Origin: Nectonema munidae | Lineage: Eukaryota; Nematomorpha; Nectonematoida; Nectonematidae | NCBI GenBank assembly: GCA_030549495.1 | Contig: JAUIRK010001034.1 | Location: 124,001 to 188,000, forward strand | DNA length: 64,000 bases | Direction of reading: 5' to 3' | Shown here: piece after piece, positions 33,011 through 43,949 of the stretch | Numbering within the stretch: position 1 is the stretch's first letter | Layout: the number at the start of each line of letters is the position of its first letter | The notes under the pieces: model-generated | What the model was told of the DNA's origin: nothing | The model's input: only the letters and a program-made list of their open reading frames with translations | The model's database searches: none | Translations under genes and position numbers: made by a program

Positions 33011-34055
33011 CAACAAAATAGATGACCTCGTGTATAAACTTTTTAGGACTGTTTATGGCAACCCTTTCACTATTGCTCATAGCCGGACCTCCTTTTCTTG
33101 GTTCCAGAAAAGATTGGAGAAATTAAATAAAAAGTTTATAGAAAAACTTAGGACACACAAGCATTGCCCACAATTATGCCAAGCTTGGGAGCTCACGCAA
33201 ACCCAGGCTGAAGCGTTCTTGGGGGTATATGCTAAAAAAAAAGAGAAAAATTATCCTAGGTGACTACCCATATACAATAGCCCCCAAGCAATAGGGAATT
33301 CTGCGTTCTGCGATATAGTTCTGTTTTTTTTTTCTGAATTCTAGATCCGCCTACTTAAATTTAGGATTGGCACAAGGTATAAGTCCCAAAACAGTTTCAT
33401 CTTACGAGCTAGGTTAGGCATAGTCGGTAATCTGGCCTCTACAGGAGTCCGCTTGTAGGACCGTTTAAACATACATTCCAATATTAAAACATATAACCTA
33501 GGGACGACATTTAGGGATGGAGTCAAATTCCAGGGGTAGATTGTTCCTAACCTAGCATGCCTTAAATTATGTATATCTTTCTTAACCCTATAACATGTAT
33601 CAAATATTATTTATTAATAATATATAAGATATTGCATGCCTTCAAACGCTTCTATTTTTGTAGCATATATATTTTATAATCATATTCTTTTATTTAGGAA
33701 CAAGATACATTCCGTTGTGCCGGTTTTTTACCCTGGTTTTCTTCCTCTGAAGAATTCAAAGATTTTTACGGTTAGGTAGTGCTCTAGCGACGCGATTCTA
33801 CGTGGTTAGTAATCAAGCTATCACTAGACAATAAGTTTGTTTCCCAAATTGGGAGCGTTCGCGTTAGGATTGTATCGTTCTCTCAGTTGTATTTATATAT
33901 TGTCACATAAATTCTTGTAAAATACTATATATAATAGAGCTATTCTTTTGTAACAAGGGCCGATTGGTGTTTAGTGGGATGGAAAGTCCAGTTAGACTTG
34001 GACTCAGCATTCCGGGCGGGCCACGATATCCGAAAGGATGGGTGCGAACGTCACA
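33011..34055. other. unassigned GC-richer block with a structured 3' end
   Basis: This 1-kb block is distinctly richer in G+C than its surroundings. A 77-codon + frame (33030-33263, basic, with KRLEKLNKKFIEKLRT) has no family match that I recognise. The last ~100 bp (33961-34055) can form two compact hairpins: GTCCA..TGGAC at 33989-34006 and ATCC-GAAA-GGAT at 34028-34039, the second with a GNRA loop. The block may be a decayed LTR element or SINE with a structured end. No terminal repeats, primer-binding site or target duplication was found. Confidence 0.35.
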
Positions 34056-34640
34056 AAACAACTTAATTAATTAATTAATAATTACCTTTTTATTACAAAT
34101 ATAAAACAAAGATTAATTAGTAAAAATTTATTAATATTAAATTGTTGATTTTAAGAAAACTAAAGAATATTTCTTTTTTTCTGTTATGCTATTTTATCCC
34201 TAGTTAATTTATTGTTCATTTAACTAGTTAAAAGACGCACTCAATATATAATAATTTTATATAATAAAAGTACGAGAAGACTCTCTGTAAAAATAAAAGT
34301 ATCTACTAGTAAAATTCTCTCTGATGTAAAAGTTTAAAGCAGAATACAAATACTCTTAAAATTGTTTTCCCATCTTCAGTAAACTTGAATGAGTTTGTAA
34401 GTAGCTTAACGTTGAGGAGATAAATAAAACCAAATAATTGCATACCTATAAAAAGAAACTAATTTTTCTAAAATTATTAATTAATAAAATAAACCCAACT
34501 TTATCAAAAGAATGTATCCTAGATTTAATTTTGGCAAAAAAAACAACATATTAAAGTTTTTATAGATTAAAATAGGACATTTAAAATTTTATTTGTCAAG
34601 GAAAGTTTTCAAAATAAGTCAAAATTTATTGTTATTAAAA
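34056..34640. other. AT-rich spacer
   Basis: No feature seen apart from TTAA-rich low-complexity runs. Confidence 0.4.
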
Positions 34641-34649
34641 TTGATCCTA

Positions 34650-35530
34650 AAATAAGGGTGTCCATCTCTTCTGATTGGGATGTAATTCACATAGGATTTC
34701 CACAATCGAACATTTATTCTTCAAGACAATGTAGTAAATTTTGCCGAATTGGCCACACTTTTTTCAAATGCAATAGTACTACTTTTTCTTCCAAATTCGG
34801 TGCTCGCAATCTTGCTTTCATAAAGTGTCTTGTCAAGGATTTTAAAGATAAGCTTTGACAAGATTTATTTTTCATAGACTACTTCCATATAGTTTTATAT
34901 AAAGCTTTAAGCAATGTTGCATTTCAAGAAGCTTGGTTAGATGATAGTTCCTTAAATATATACATAGAGGGATATACTTTTTACCACTTTCCTTGCAGAG
35001 TAACGAAACATGCATGCCTTGGATTTCTGATTCACAAAAGCTTGTCATTTATAATAAGTGGTAATCAATATTTGGGAGAGATATTTGAATATTATTGTTT
35101 ATCCATTGAAATACTTTTGCTTCTTCATTAGTTTTACATTACATCTTTCGACCACTCTCTCAATGCTCTTATATATGTTTGATTTAATGATGAAATTTCA
35201 AAAATGTTGAGTTCTAATATAATACCCTCTCGTACTAATATTGTATTCGGAGATTTCAACATTAATTTAATTGATGTAGATTTTAGTACACAAGTAGATG
35301 AATTTCTTACATTTTTTCTGCAAATTTTTTAAACCAGTTATAACTGGAATAAAGCGAGGAATTTTTGGCTCCCTTCTGGATAATTTTTTCCTGCCATACA
35401 ATCTGGACTATTTTAATTCACACATTTTCCATACTTCCAATTTTTTACAAATAATATTTTCTCCACAAATGTTTTCATGATTTAAACAGTCAATTACAGT
35501 ATCGCAAATTTGTATCCATTTAGTAAAGAA
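34650..35530 (+). pseudogene. LINE ORF1 zinc-knuckle end and endonuclease fragment
   Basis: A CCHC-type knuckle (CSKFCRIGHTFFKC) is read near 34728-34772, as in the gag-like ORF1 of Jockey/CR1-type LINEs. An APE-type endonuclease in shifted frames follows: ALSNVAFQEAWLDD (about 34910-34950), CLGFLIHKSLSFI (35010-35050), IVFGDFNINLIDVDF (35240-35285), then ITGIKRGIFGSLLDNFF (35340-35390). Frameshifts separate most blocks. The order fits a + strand LINE truncated before its RT. Confidence 0.72.
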
Positions 35531-35559
35531 AGAATTTTTACTTTGCAGGGACGTGCTTT

Positions 35560-35890
35560 GAGAGATGAAAAAAATTAGATGAGGTGTCGCCTAAGGTTAC
35601 ACGCTGTGTTCTAAAATGGAGGTAACTTTCAAGCTAACCATGCAAAGAAGCTCGAATTTTCAAATGATAAAGTTTATGCAAAAGTAGTTTATGAGAGACC
35701 ATATCAAAAGTGTTGGAGAAATGAACAAAAATCGTCATGGAAAACTTCTTGAATAAAAAATTAGAAACTGATTTAGATAAACTAAGGAGGGCATCTTCAG
35801 TAGACCTATTTATTAAAAATCCAGACTGATATGTTGGAATGATATTAAATTTATGGAAAAAGGAAATTAGTTTTTCTTCGATAAAAATGA
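35560..35890 (-). pseudogene. LINE reverse-transcriptase fragment, opposite strand
   Basis: On the - strand: SGFLINRSTEDALLSLSKSV, then MTIFVHFSNTFDMVSHKLLL and ASLHGWLESYLHF-like sequence ending in RTQRVTLG. This is the first half of a CR1/Jockey-like RT palm. It is fairly continuous but lacks the YADD part. It abuts a + strand endonuclease fragment of another LINE, so two insertions meet here. Confidence 0.76.
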
Positions 35891-36890
35891 ATGTTCCTTA
35901 TTCCTGATAAAAAAATTTATTCGGATTTAAAGCCAAAAAAGAATCTATGTAATAAAGTGAAACCCTTGAATTTTGTAAGGTTAAAGATGAAAGAGAAAAT
36001 CATGGAAAAATTGAGAATCTTCATTATTGGGGTTTATATTGCATATTTTGTTATTATTTTCTTTAGAAAAAGTTTTAAAAATTTAGGTTTTTTAATACTG
36101 AATTTGTAAAACTTTGGAGAGAAAAATCTTTGTCAATTTTACAAAGATATAATGTGATTTAGAATATTTATATAAATATTCTTTTTTCCTATATTTGATT
36201 AAAGGGTTTATTTAAAAGTGAACAAACCAAGATAGGTTGTCGTCACATGATAAAATAATAAAAAGAAATTGATTTAATGATTATAAACAGTTCAATGGTG
36301 CAAGATATAACATTTGATTTGGATGCAGTAAGACGTCGATGGCGGAAAATTCATTGTTGTAAATATCAGTGTTCGCTTGGAAAGTAAGCATTGGAGTGGA
36401 ATAAGAATAGTCAAAAGGGTGTGTGCATATTCAAGACGAGCAATTGTGAGCGGTTGGTATGGATTGAGGTAGATTGAAATAAGGAGGTTGAAGCATATGT
36501 AAGAGAAAGAAGAGGGAAATATGTTCAGACTGTGTTCTAAAGAATATTTCAAGGTAGAAGAGAAATTAAAACAGTTATATATAAATTAAAAAAGAGAAGA
36601 GAGAGTTTATTAAGCAAACGAATACAGGTAAATGAAACAAAAATAACATGATAAAATTTTAAAGATGAAAATGATAAACGGTATAAGTTTGCAAGGATGA
36701 TCTGAAGACCGCTGCTATAATCACCACAAGTAAGAGTGAATTATGATGCGAAAAGTAGGAAATATTAAATAATGAAAGGATAAGGGAAAAGTGAAATGAA
36801 TTATCATAAAGAGTGTTCGTTTTATTATATTTTTAACATATATAACACTGATAATGGCATTCATTAATACAGGTCGAGATTATATAAGCT
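35891..36890. other. non-coding spacer between LINE fragments
   Basis: Only short frames without recognisable motifs. No repeat structure was seen by eye. Confidence 0.35.
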
Positions 36891-36899
36891 TTGAATTCT

Positions 36900-38115
36900 T
36901 TCTAGCATAGAAGATAATTGTTTAGTGAATTCTTCTCTTGATTGCAAAACGTATATATTAAAATTGCTCCTTTCTGATCATTACCCTATCTTTATTTCTT
37001 TAAATCTCGATACTTTGTATAAATTGCTCACTAAAAAATATTTAAATAGAAGTCAACTTGTACACAATATTAGTTTTTATGATTTCTTCAATTTATTGAG
37101 GCCCTATTTTGATTATCCTTGCACTCTTTTTTTTAAATTGATTAATATTTTAATGTATGAAATATCGGTTTGCACAAAATTTTCTATCAACAAACGAAGC
37201 CATATAGGTATAAAAGTTCTTTAAATCTTTGGATGACACCAGGATTACTTATTTCCATGAAAACCAGAGATAAATTGTATAATCAGTTTATCAAGAGTCA
37301 GCGTGTAAATTTAAGTTTATTTTATTAGTATAGATATTATAGGAGTAAAATCAAAATACGGAAGATTAAGTATTATAATAATGTTTTCAATAGTTGTAAA
37401 TCTTCTAAAGAAATCTAGAATAAACTAAATTCTTTATTATACACGAAACGTAATATTAAGCATAAGTTTAATATAGAGGGAAAGTTAATTTCTGACAGCT
37501 CCCAGATAGCTGAGGCTTTTAATGAATATTTTAGCACCAGTGAGATTTCTTCTCCTACTTTTGAATATCATAAATTTATTTCTATATCTCGCCATCATTT
37601 TAAGTTTAACAAATTTACTATTTTTGATGTTTCAAATGCTCTCAATGAACTCAAAAGCAAAAAGACTTATGATTTTTTTGGAATTTTTTCTGACTTAATA
37701 AAATCAATTTTTCCTTTCATATCGAAAGTTCTACTCATTAGCTTTAACGCCTGCATTGAATTTTTAATTTTCCCGGACATTCTTAAAAGAACAAAAGTCT
37801 TACCAGTGTTCAAAAAGGGAGATAGATCGTTGCTTTCGAATTATCGACCTATTTCTATCATACATACTCTCTCCAAAGTAGTTGAAAAATTAGTCTATAA
37901 ACAGTTGTATTCCTATTTTTCTGATAATAATCTGCTACATGAAAGACAATTTGGGTTTAGATTAAATCACTCTGCTCAGCTTCTTCCATCTCTCACCAGA
38001 TTTTGATTGGAAAGCTCAAATTATATGGTTTTTGTAATGACTCCCTAATGTTTTTTGAGTCATATTTGTCTCGAAGGGTGCAATGTGTATATTTGAAAGG
38101 TATATATTCCTGATT
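36900..38115 (+). pseudogene. LINE fragment: endonuclease end, linker and RT N-terminus
   Basis: It starts at the end of an endonuclease (LLSDHYPIFISLNL, 36965-37010). The linker follows with IAEAFNEYFST (37510-37540). The RT N-terminus is intact in one frame: KVLPVFKKGDRSLLSNYRPI, SIIHTLSKVVEKLVYKQLYS and HERQFGFRLNHSAQLL (37797-37985). Beyond a deletion, LKLYGFCNDSLMFFESYLSR (38015-38075) continues the palm. The order is that of a CR1/Jockey-like LINE ORF2; YADD is missing. Confidence 0.78.
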
Positions 38116-38480
38116 AGTTATACGTTTAAATTTTACTTCTAAATGATTTTAAATTTGTTTTCTAACAATAAATTCTTCTTTAAAAATGAAAATTTTTCAC
38201 CCCTATATTTCAGTGTTACTTTTGGTTTTGAATATGAAAGAATATTAACTTTAATTGAATGAGCCTAAACAATAAGATGTTTTCGAGGAGATCGGGAGAA
38301 ACAATTTGTCAAATCAATCATGGAGAAAATTTGAAAATAATTCCATGTAAACTCCAGGGCTTGTTTTTTGTATATGTCGGAAAACATCAGAAGCTTATAA
38401 TCATTGAAGTAATTTCTTGTATGAGACAAACGATGTTATTTACAATTATTCTTATGACTTTTTTTTTTTAATTTTATAAT
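38116..38480. other. spacer between opposed LINE fragments
   Basis: No supported feature. The short + frame 38259-38471 has no family motif. Confidence 0.3.
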
Positions 38481-38484
38481 AGTT

Positions 38485-39441
38485 TTTGAGTTAATGTATC
38501 CCCAATTTAGAACACTATAGTACAAATGTGGTGGTATCGGCGATTTATAGATTGTGAGTTTGATCTCTAATGAAAAGAGTCATCCATCAAATTCAAAAGT
38601 TCTATAAAAGTGTAACGCTTTAGATTTAGTTATATTAATAACCATTCCGTTTACATTTGTCCATCTAAAGAGATTGTCTAAGACATAGTTAATATAGCTA
38701 TCAATGCTATCATACTTTGTGAACACTCAATTGTTGAATTTAATCAAAAGAGTTTGTTCATCAGCATGAATAAGATGAGTTATACTATCATTTGTATAGT
38801 GAATGTCGTTTATATAAACTAGGAAGAGTAAGGGTCCCATTAAAGAACCTTGTGGCACTACAAATGTAGTTTTCATAAAATCTGATAGAGTCCCATTTAT
38901 ATCTACAAATTGAAAAAGATCAGAAAGATATGATTGGAAAAATAATATAGAATTTTTTATCAAAAGCATAGTTATTATGTTTATGCAAAAGTATGGGATA
39001 TATCAAACGTTTTGAAAAATCTAGAAAAATTGTTAGTATTGACTCATTTTTATCTTAAGAAGAAATTACCAAGTCAAAAAAGTAACTTTGTAAATGTTCA
39101 ATTGAGTGGGATTTTCTGAAACGAGATTAATTTGAATAAAACAAGTTATTAGATTCAAAATATGCTACAATAAGAGGCTTATAAATTATTTTCTTGAGTA
39201 TTTTTGAGATAGAACAAATCAAACGGATTGAACGATAATTGGAAATTATCTTTTTGTTTCCTCGTTTGTGTACAGGTATAACTCTAGTTTTTTTGAATAA
39301 TGAAGGAAAAATGTTCTTTTCCAAGCACGTATTAAAGAGGAATAAAGTACAAGACATGTAATTTTTGATCAACTTTATATGTTTGATGGAGATACCGTAA
39401 ACATCTATTGAATCACTAGATCTGTGCTCATTTATTGCCAA
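38485..39441 (-). pseudogene. LINE reverse-transcriptase fragment (Jockey/CR1-like)
   Basis: On the - strand the 104-codon frame 39127-39441 carries the RT N-terminus (TRVIPVHKRGNKKIISNYRS, then ISKILKKIIYKPL). The frame 38727-38969 carries YLSDLFQFVDING and VVPQGSLMGPLLFLVYINDI, followed by HLIHADEQTLLI in place of the YADD motif. A thumb remnant follows to about 38600 (VNGMVINITKSKALHFY). The palm between the two frames is decayed. The change at the catalytic YADD position supports a dead copy. Confidence 0.8.
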
Positions 39442-39520
39442 GAGTATGTAAATATTAGAGAAAGTATAATAAAGAATAAATAAAGAAGAGCGACTAAATT
39501 TGAATAGCGAAAGTTATTCA

Positions 39521-39707
39521 AATCGTGAGTAAAGTTGGTTAGATACTTGGTTTTGATAACTCAAGGTCTTGGGTTCGATCTCGCATCAAGCCTACTCTCT
39601 TGATAGTTCGATACAAGCGGCACAATTTTTCCTTTTCGGTGAAAACACCCCACGGTACCTTTACCTTTAATAAGGGGAAGAAGATAGAAAAAAGGTAAAA
39701 ATAATAA
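39521..39707 (+). mobile_element. tRNA-derived SINE, family 2, copy 2
   Basis: A-box-like GTTGGTTAGAT (39535-39545) and B box GGGTTCGATCTC (39570-39581), then the family body: GCATCAAGCCTACTC, GTTCGATACAAGCGGCACAA, AAAACACCCC and CCTTTACCTTTAATAAG. It is followed directly by the 90-bp direct repeat that flanks the MULE element. Confidence 0.75.
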
Positions 39708-39797
39708 TGAAAATAAATATGATAAAACATAAGATTGAAATCAAGTAATTTGAAATTATTAAGTTTGTTGAAAAGAGAGGAAATAAAGATAATAATG
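39708..39797. repeat. 90-bp direct repeat, left flank of the MULE element
   Basis: Identical over all 90 bases to 48217-48306. It begins ATGAAAATAAATATG and ends AAAGATAATAAT immediately before the left TIR. It is either an exceptionally long target-site duplication or one half of a pre-existing tandem duplication into whose junction the element inserted. Confidence 0.93.
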
Positions 39798-40026
39798 GGA
39801 GTAACTAATTTGTGCCAACTAGGGTATTTTGTGCCAACTACGTGAAAAATGTAGTTTTCTTCAAAAAAATTTGGAAATAAGTTTAAACAATAGTAAATAA
39901 GATTTTCTAAAAGTTTCATCATAAATCTTCAAGTAGATTTTTTTTAATTCAATAAAATCACTTTTTTCTTGTTTTTTTATTTTATCCGACATGTTTTTTA
40001 AATTATTTATCAATCTTTTCAAGACT
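39798..40026 (+). repeat. left TIR of the MULE element
   Basis: 229 bp, an inverted match of 47988-48216. The similarity stops sharply at CAATCTTTTCAAGAC (40012-40026). Confidence 0.92.
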
Positions 40027-42860
40027 ATTCTTTCAAAGAAAAATGAACATTTAAATTTTAAAAGGAATTCAAACTAAATCAAGAGAAATTACAAAGTTAA
40101 CTTTTTTTCTTTATTATTAATATCTGTTTTTAATTCGTATGTTTATTTTAAATTAGTTAAGTACTTTTTAATTAAATTTGTAATGTAAGGGGCGAGAGTA
40201 AGGTTTGGCTCGATGCCTGCTTGAATTCAATCGGGCACCAAAGCTTTCTTGCTCTTAATTTCACATTAGATTTGGAATTATCACTTCTCGATAAAAACGT
40301 ATTGTTGAAAACTATTGAAGATTAAGGTTGAAGATTATTATTTTTGTGGCAATATACTTCAATTTTAAAAATCGCTTATAAAATTTTTGAATTTTTTATT
40401 CATTTATTTTTACTATAATTATATCAGCATTTCTTATTTTATCGTTCTCTTTCAAGTTATAACAATCAAGATCTGAATATTTACGAATGAAAAAATATTC
40501 TAGTAACTCTTATATTTAGCATCCACATACAAAATACATTTTAATTCTAAAGAATATATACCATTTCATAAAAATTTAATTTTTCGCTCAAATTAACAAA
40601 CAATATTCATAACAATTTTCACAGGTCATAATCTAAATTGACAAAATCCCAACTTTTTAAATTCTTTTCATAAAATTAATAATGAAAACTTTTCAAACAT
40701 ATATAGTCAAAAATAATATGATGCCCAAAAGTATTTTCATGCATGGATATTAGTTTATTTTCGATAATTTTTTGTTCCCACTATGATGAGACGTCATTCT
40801 TTTTAAATATTTTTCTCTTACATTATTTCACAAAGTATTAAAATTCAAAAATTAATTTTGTTTATTTAATTTGTATAATATTAAATTATTTTTAAGAACA
40901 GCCGCCTTTTCTCTCTTCCTTTCTCGATGGATATATTTATACAAAATTCTCACAGTTTTCCGAAATTCCGAAGCTTGATAATAGATCAAGCTTGTCAACA
41001 AATCTTGATTTCTAAAAGATTGTAAAAGATATGTTTACATCTATTACTACAGTGATTTTCATTGATAAATTAAAATTTAATAAATATATTATTTTTGAAT
41101 TTCTTATTTTTTAGCTAGAGTTTGATCCAAAAGTGATTTTGAGGGCCACTTTTTAATCCCTGAAAACTTGGTAGAAATGGAAAACATGCACAAAAATCCA
41201 TTGAAAAAATTGAAAATATTATATCCGACTCTACATTGACTCATTATAAAAATTTCAGGGCATGTTTCTTTTTATCTTTAGTAATTTTCCGTATAAAAAA
41301 ATTAATTTTTTATTCATTCAAAAGTTCCAATCCCAAGAAAGAGTTTTTGTCTGAAATAGTTTTTAAATCACAGGCAATTAATTTTTTTCTCATAATTACG
41401 GGCCAGTTAAAGGCCTATACTAGATCTGGGTTCTACAAATCAGTTCAATGCTACTTTATCCACATTTGGATTTTAGCAATACTTGTTCTGTCTTTTGGAA
41501 GCATTAAAACAAAAAATTTTATCTTCAATAAACTTTGTTCAAATATAGAAACTGATGTTATACTTTTATGAATTAAAATTTTTTATATTCTTTTTTATTT
41601 CATTTTCCGTAAAATCAAAATAAAATAATTTATATTGACTAAAATATCTTTTTAGTTTCAAAAAAACCTGAGTACTGAAGTTTCTTAATTTATCAATGTC
41701 ATATTTTATATTTTTTGATATCATAATTATACGCCTAAACATTATGCATTCAAAGGCCTTGCTAATTTCCAACAATTATTGCAAAATAAAAGCAATCTCG
41801 ATAGGAATTATTGCAAAATAAAATCAGTTCAAAAAGTATCACCAGAAAATACTATTAAGTTGAATTTTTAGTGAAATAAAATATGCCTTTTTTAGCTCAT
41901 TTATGCTAAAATTTTATAAGAACTGTAAAATCATGAAATTAACAAAATAAAAGTTTTCTAAAATATAAATCAAATACAATTTTGCTAAAGTAAAACAAGA
42001 TTCAAATTTCATTATGTTTATTAGAAAAGAAATTGAATGATGAAGAGAATTAAGTGATATCAAAATTATATATTTATATTTATGTGCTAATTTTGAATGT
42101 AACGAAAGGATTTTTCATTTAATGCCGAAAGTATCAAAAAGATTAATTAACAAATATGAGAGATGAAATAAAAATTAATTCATGTCAATAAATTTTTATT
42201 TAATACAAAATTTTGTTAAAAAAGAGAAAATTTGTGTATTTATATGAGGATGCGCAAAGTCAAGATGAACGTTTTTGTTGTTAGTATAGAAATGCTTATT
42301 ATACGAGAGCAAATTTTTGACATGCATGTTAGATCGCATTATTTTTAGGTTTAAGAGAATCCAATATGGTAAAACATTTTTGCAAAACATCACAAGAGAC
42401 TCAGTTAGTTTCTCTCATTTTAATTCTCAAAGAATTACCAAATTGAAAGAGGTCATACACGGATTCGGCAACATTATCCGATTAGCTTATAGCAAATATG
42501 AAGAATTTTTTTATGTTTAGGAAAAACATAATTTTTTTCTCGCACATTAATAATTCTTTATAAGGATTCGTTCTTTTAATCATGGATACAGTTATAACCA
42601 AGTTAAATGTTTTAAAAAAAATTTGATAAGTTCTGTTTTCCAAATATAAAAAATTTTTATAATCAAACTTTTCAAAATTTTATTGTTTTTCAATCAACAT
42701 ATAATAAAGAACATTTAAAAAATTGAACATATTAAAATTAAACTTTTATATTGAAGTTATATCACTTGGTTTTGGCTGACTTGCGCATAGAAAACTACAT
42801 TTGCTGAGTTAGTGCTTTATAATTGTCTTAAATAAAAAAGTCATTAAGGAAAATGAATAG
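40027..42860. other. non-coding left arm of the MULE element
   Basis: 2.8 kb between the left TIR and the 3' end of the transposase gene. There is no second gene and no clear internal repeats. The frame at 41236-41571 has no recognisable features. Confidence 0.45.
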
Positions 42861-42862
42861 TA

Positions 42863-43944
42863 TTAAAGCTTTACCTTATTTGATGTTCTTTTTTTAAGGC
42901 TGAATGTTTTTCTTCCTGGTTTTGAAGCAATATTTGAACATTTTTTTACTATAAGCTGTCTGTTTGTTGAAACTATTAATCCCTTGTCATGGTTAATTGC
43001 GGTTTTTGGTGGTTCAATATCTAAAATTTTTTGGAAGTATTCTCTTTCTTTTTTGTTCATTTGATCCCACTCGGATTTTGATTTTTGATAGAAATTACAT
43101 TCATCTGATATTTTTAAATCTCCATAACCATAAAGGGAACATCTTATCACGTTTTCTTGATATCTTACTTCGGTATACAGGCTTTCAATTAAATCTAGTA
43201 TCTTTTTAGTACTCTTCCATTCTGTTTGATTTGAGTACATGGTTCATCGATTCACAATTATTATTTTTCCATTTATCTGGCAAATATTTGTAATTGTGTT
43301 TAGGGATAAAAAGATGATTTTTAATTACAGGAATAATCTTTCAGTTAAATAAGTTCCAAATTTTTTTCTCGTATATTTTTATCAGTAAACTTTTCTTTGA
43401 ATTAAAATCTAAAATATTGGCAGAATCAACTAAACCTGAATTACCAAAAATTGAATTAACGAATGCCATGGTTTCTCTGATTCATGCCAATTTTATTTTT
43501 TAGATACCTTTGTATATTTTTTTCTAAATGTCTTTGGCAATATATGAGAGTAGTATGTGGAAAAAAATGTTTAATAGCCTTAACTAAAGCTTTTTCTTCG
43601 TCACTACCTATGATTAAATTATCTGTAGTAAGTTCAAAGTTGAAATCCTGGTTCAATATAAGTGATAAATGAGAGAAAAATTTTGAATATGATTCAAACT
43701 TTCCATCCCAATGTAAATATATGGGACCAAGGAAAATAGGTACAACATTCTTTACTTTTCTTTTGAGATTTTTGTTGTCAAAAACTGTGACGGTAACGAA
43801 GCAATGGCTTCCTAAAATGTTTAACCCAGATTTGATAGATTTGCTTAGATGTAATAGCTGATTTTGGGTATAACAAATTATATTAGGAAGTCCATTAGTA
43901 TTAAGAGTCATTTCTTTCAAAAATGGGTGTCCAGTTCTTAGCAT
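42863..43944 (-). pseudogene. MULE transposase catalytic and C-terminal part
   Basis: This continues the 43950-45644 frame after a one-base shift. The frame 43456-43944 carries the RNase H-like core: IYLHWDGKFES (first aspartate), IIGSDEEKALVKAIKHFFP (second aspartate), and IYCQRHLEKN (the C-x2-H motif). A short gap in another frame then gives NNNCESMNHVLK (43226-43262), with the glutamate expected as third catalytic residue. The last frame 42863-43240 is the C-terminal tail (ESLYTEVRYQENVIRC, and a basic end). All blocks of a MULE transposase are present, split by about three small frameshifts, so this copy is only recently dead. Confidence 0.86.
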
Positions 43945-43949
43945 ACATA

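Noticed and set aside
33341..33526. Minus-strand 61-codon frame
   Set aside because: No recognisable motif, and it overlaps an unassigned GC-rich block with no splice or promoter context.
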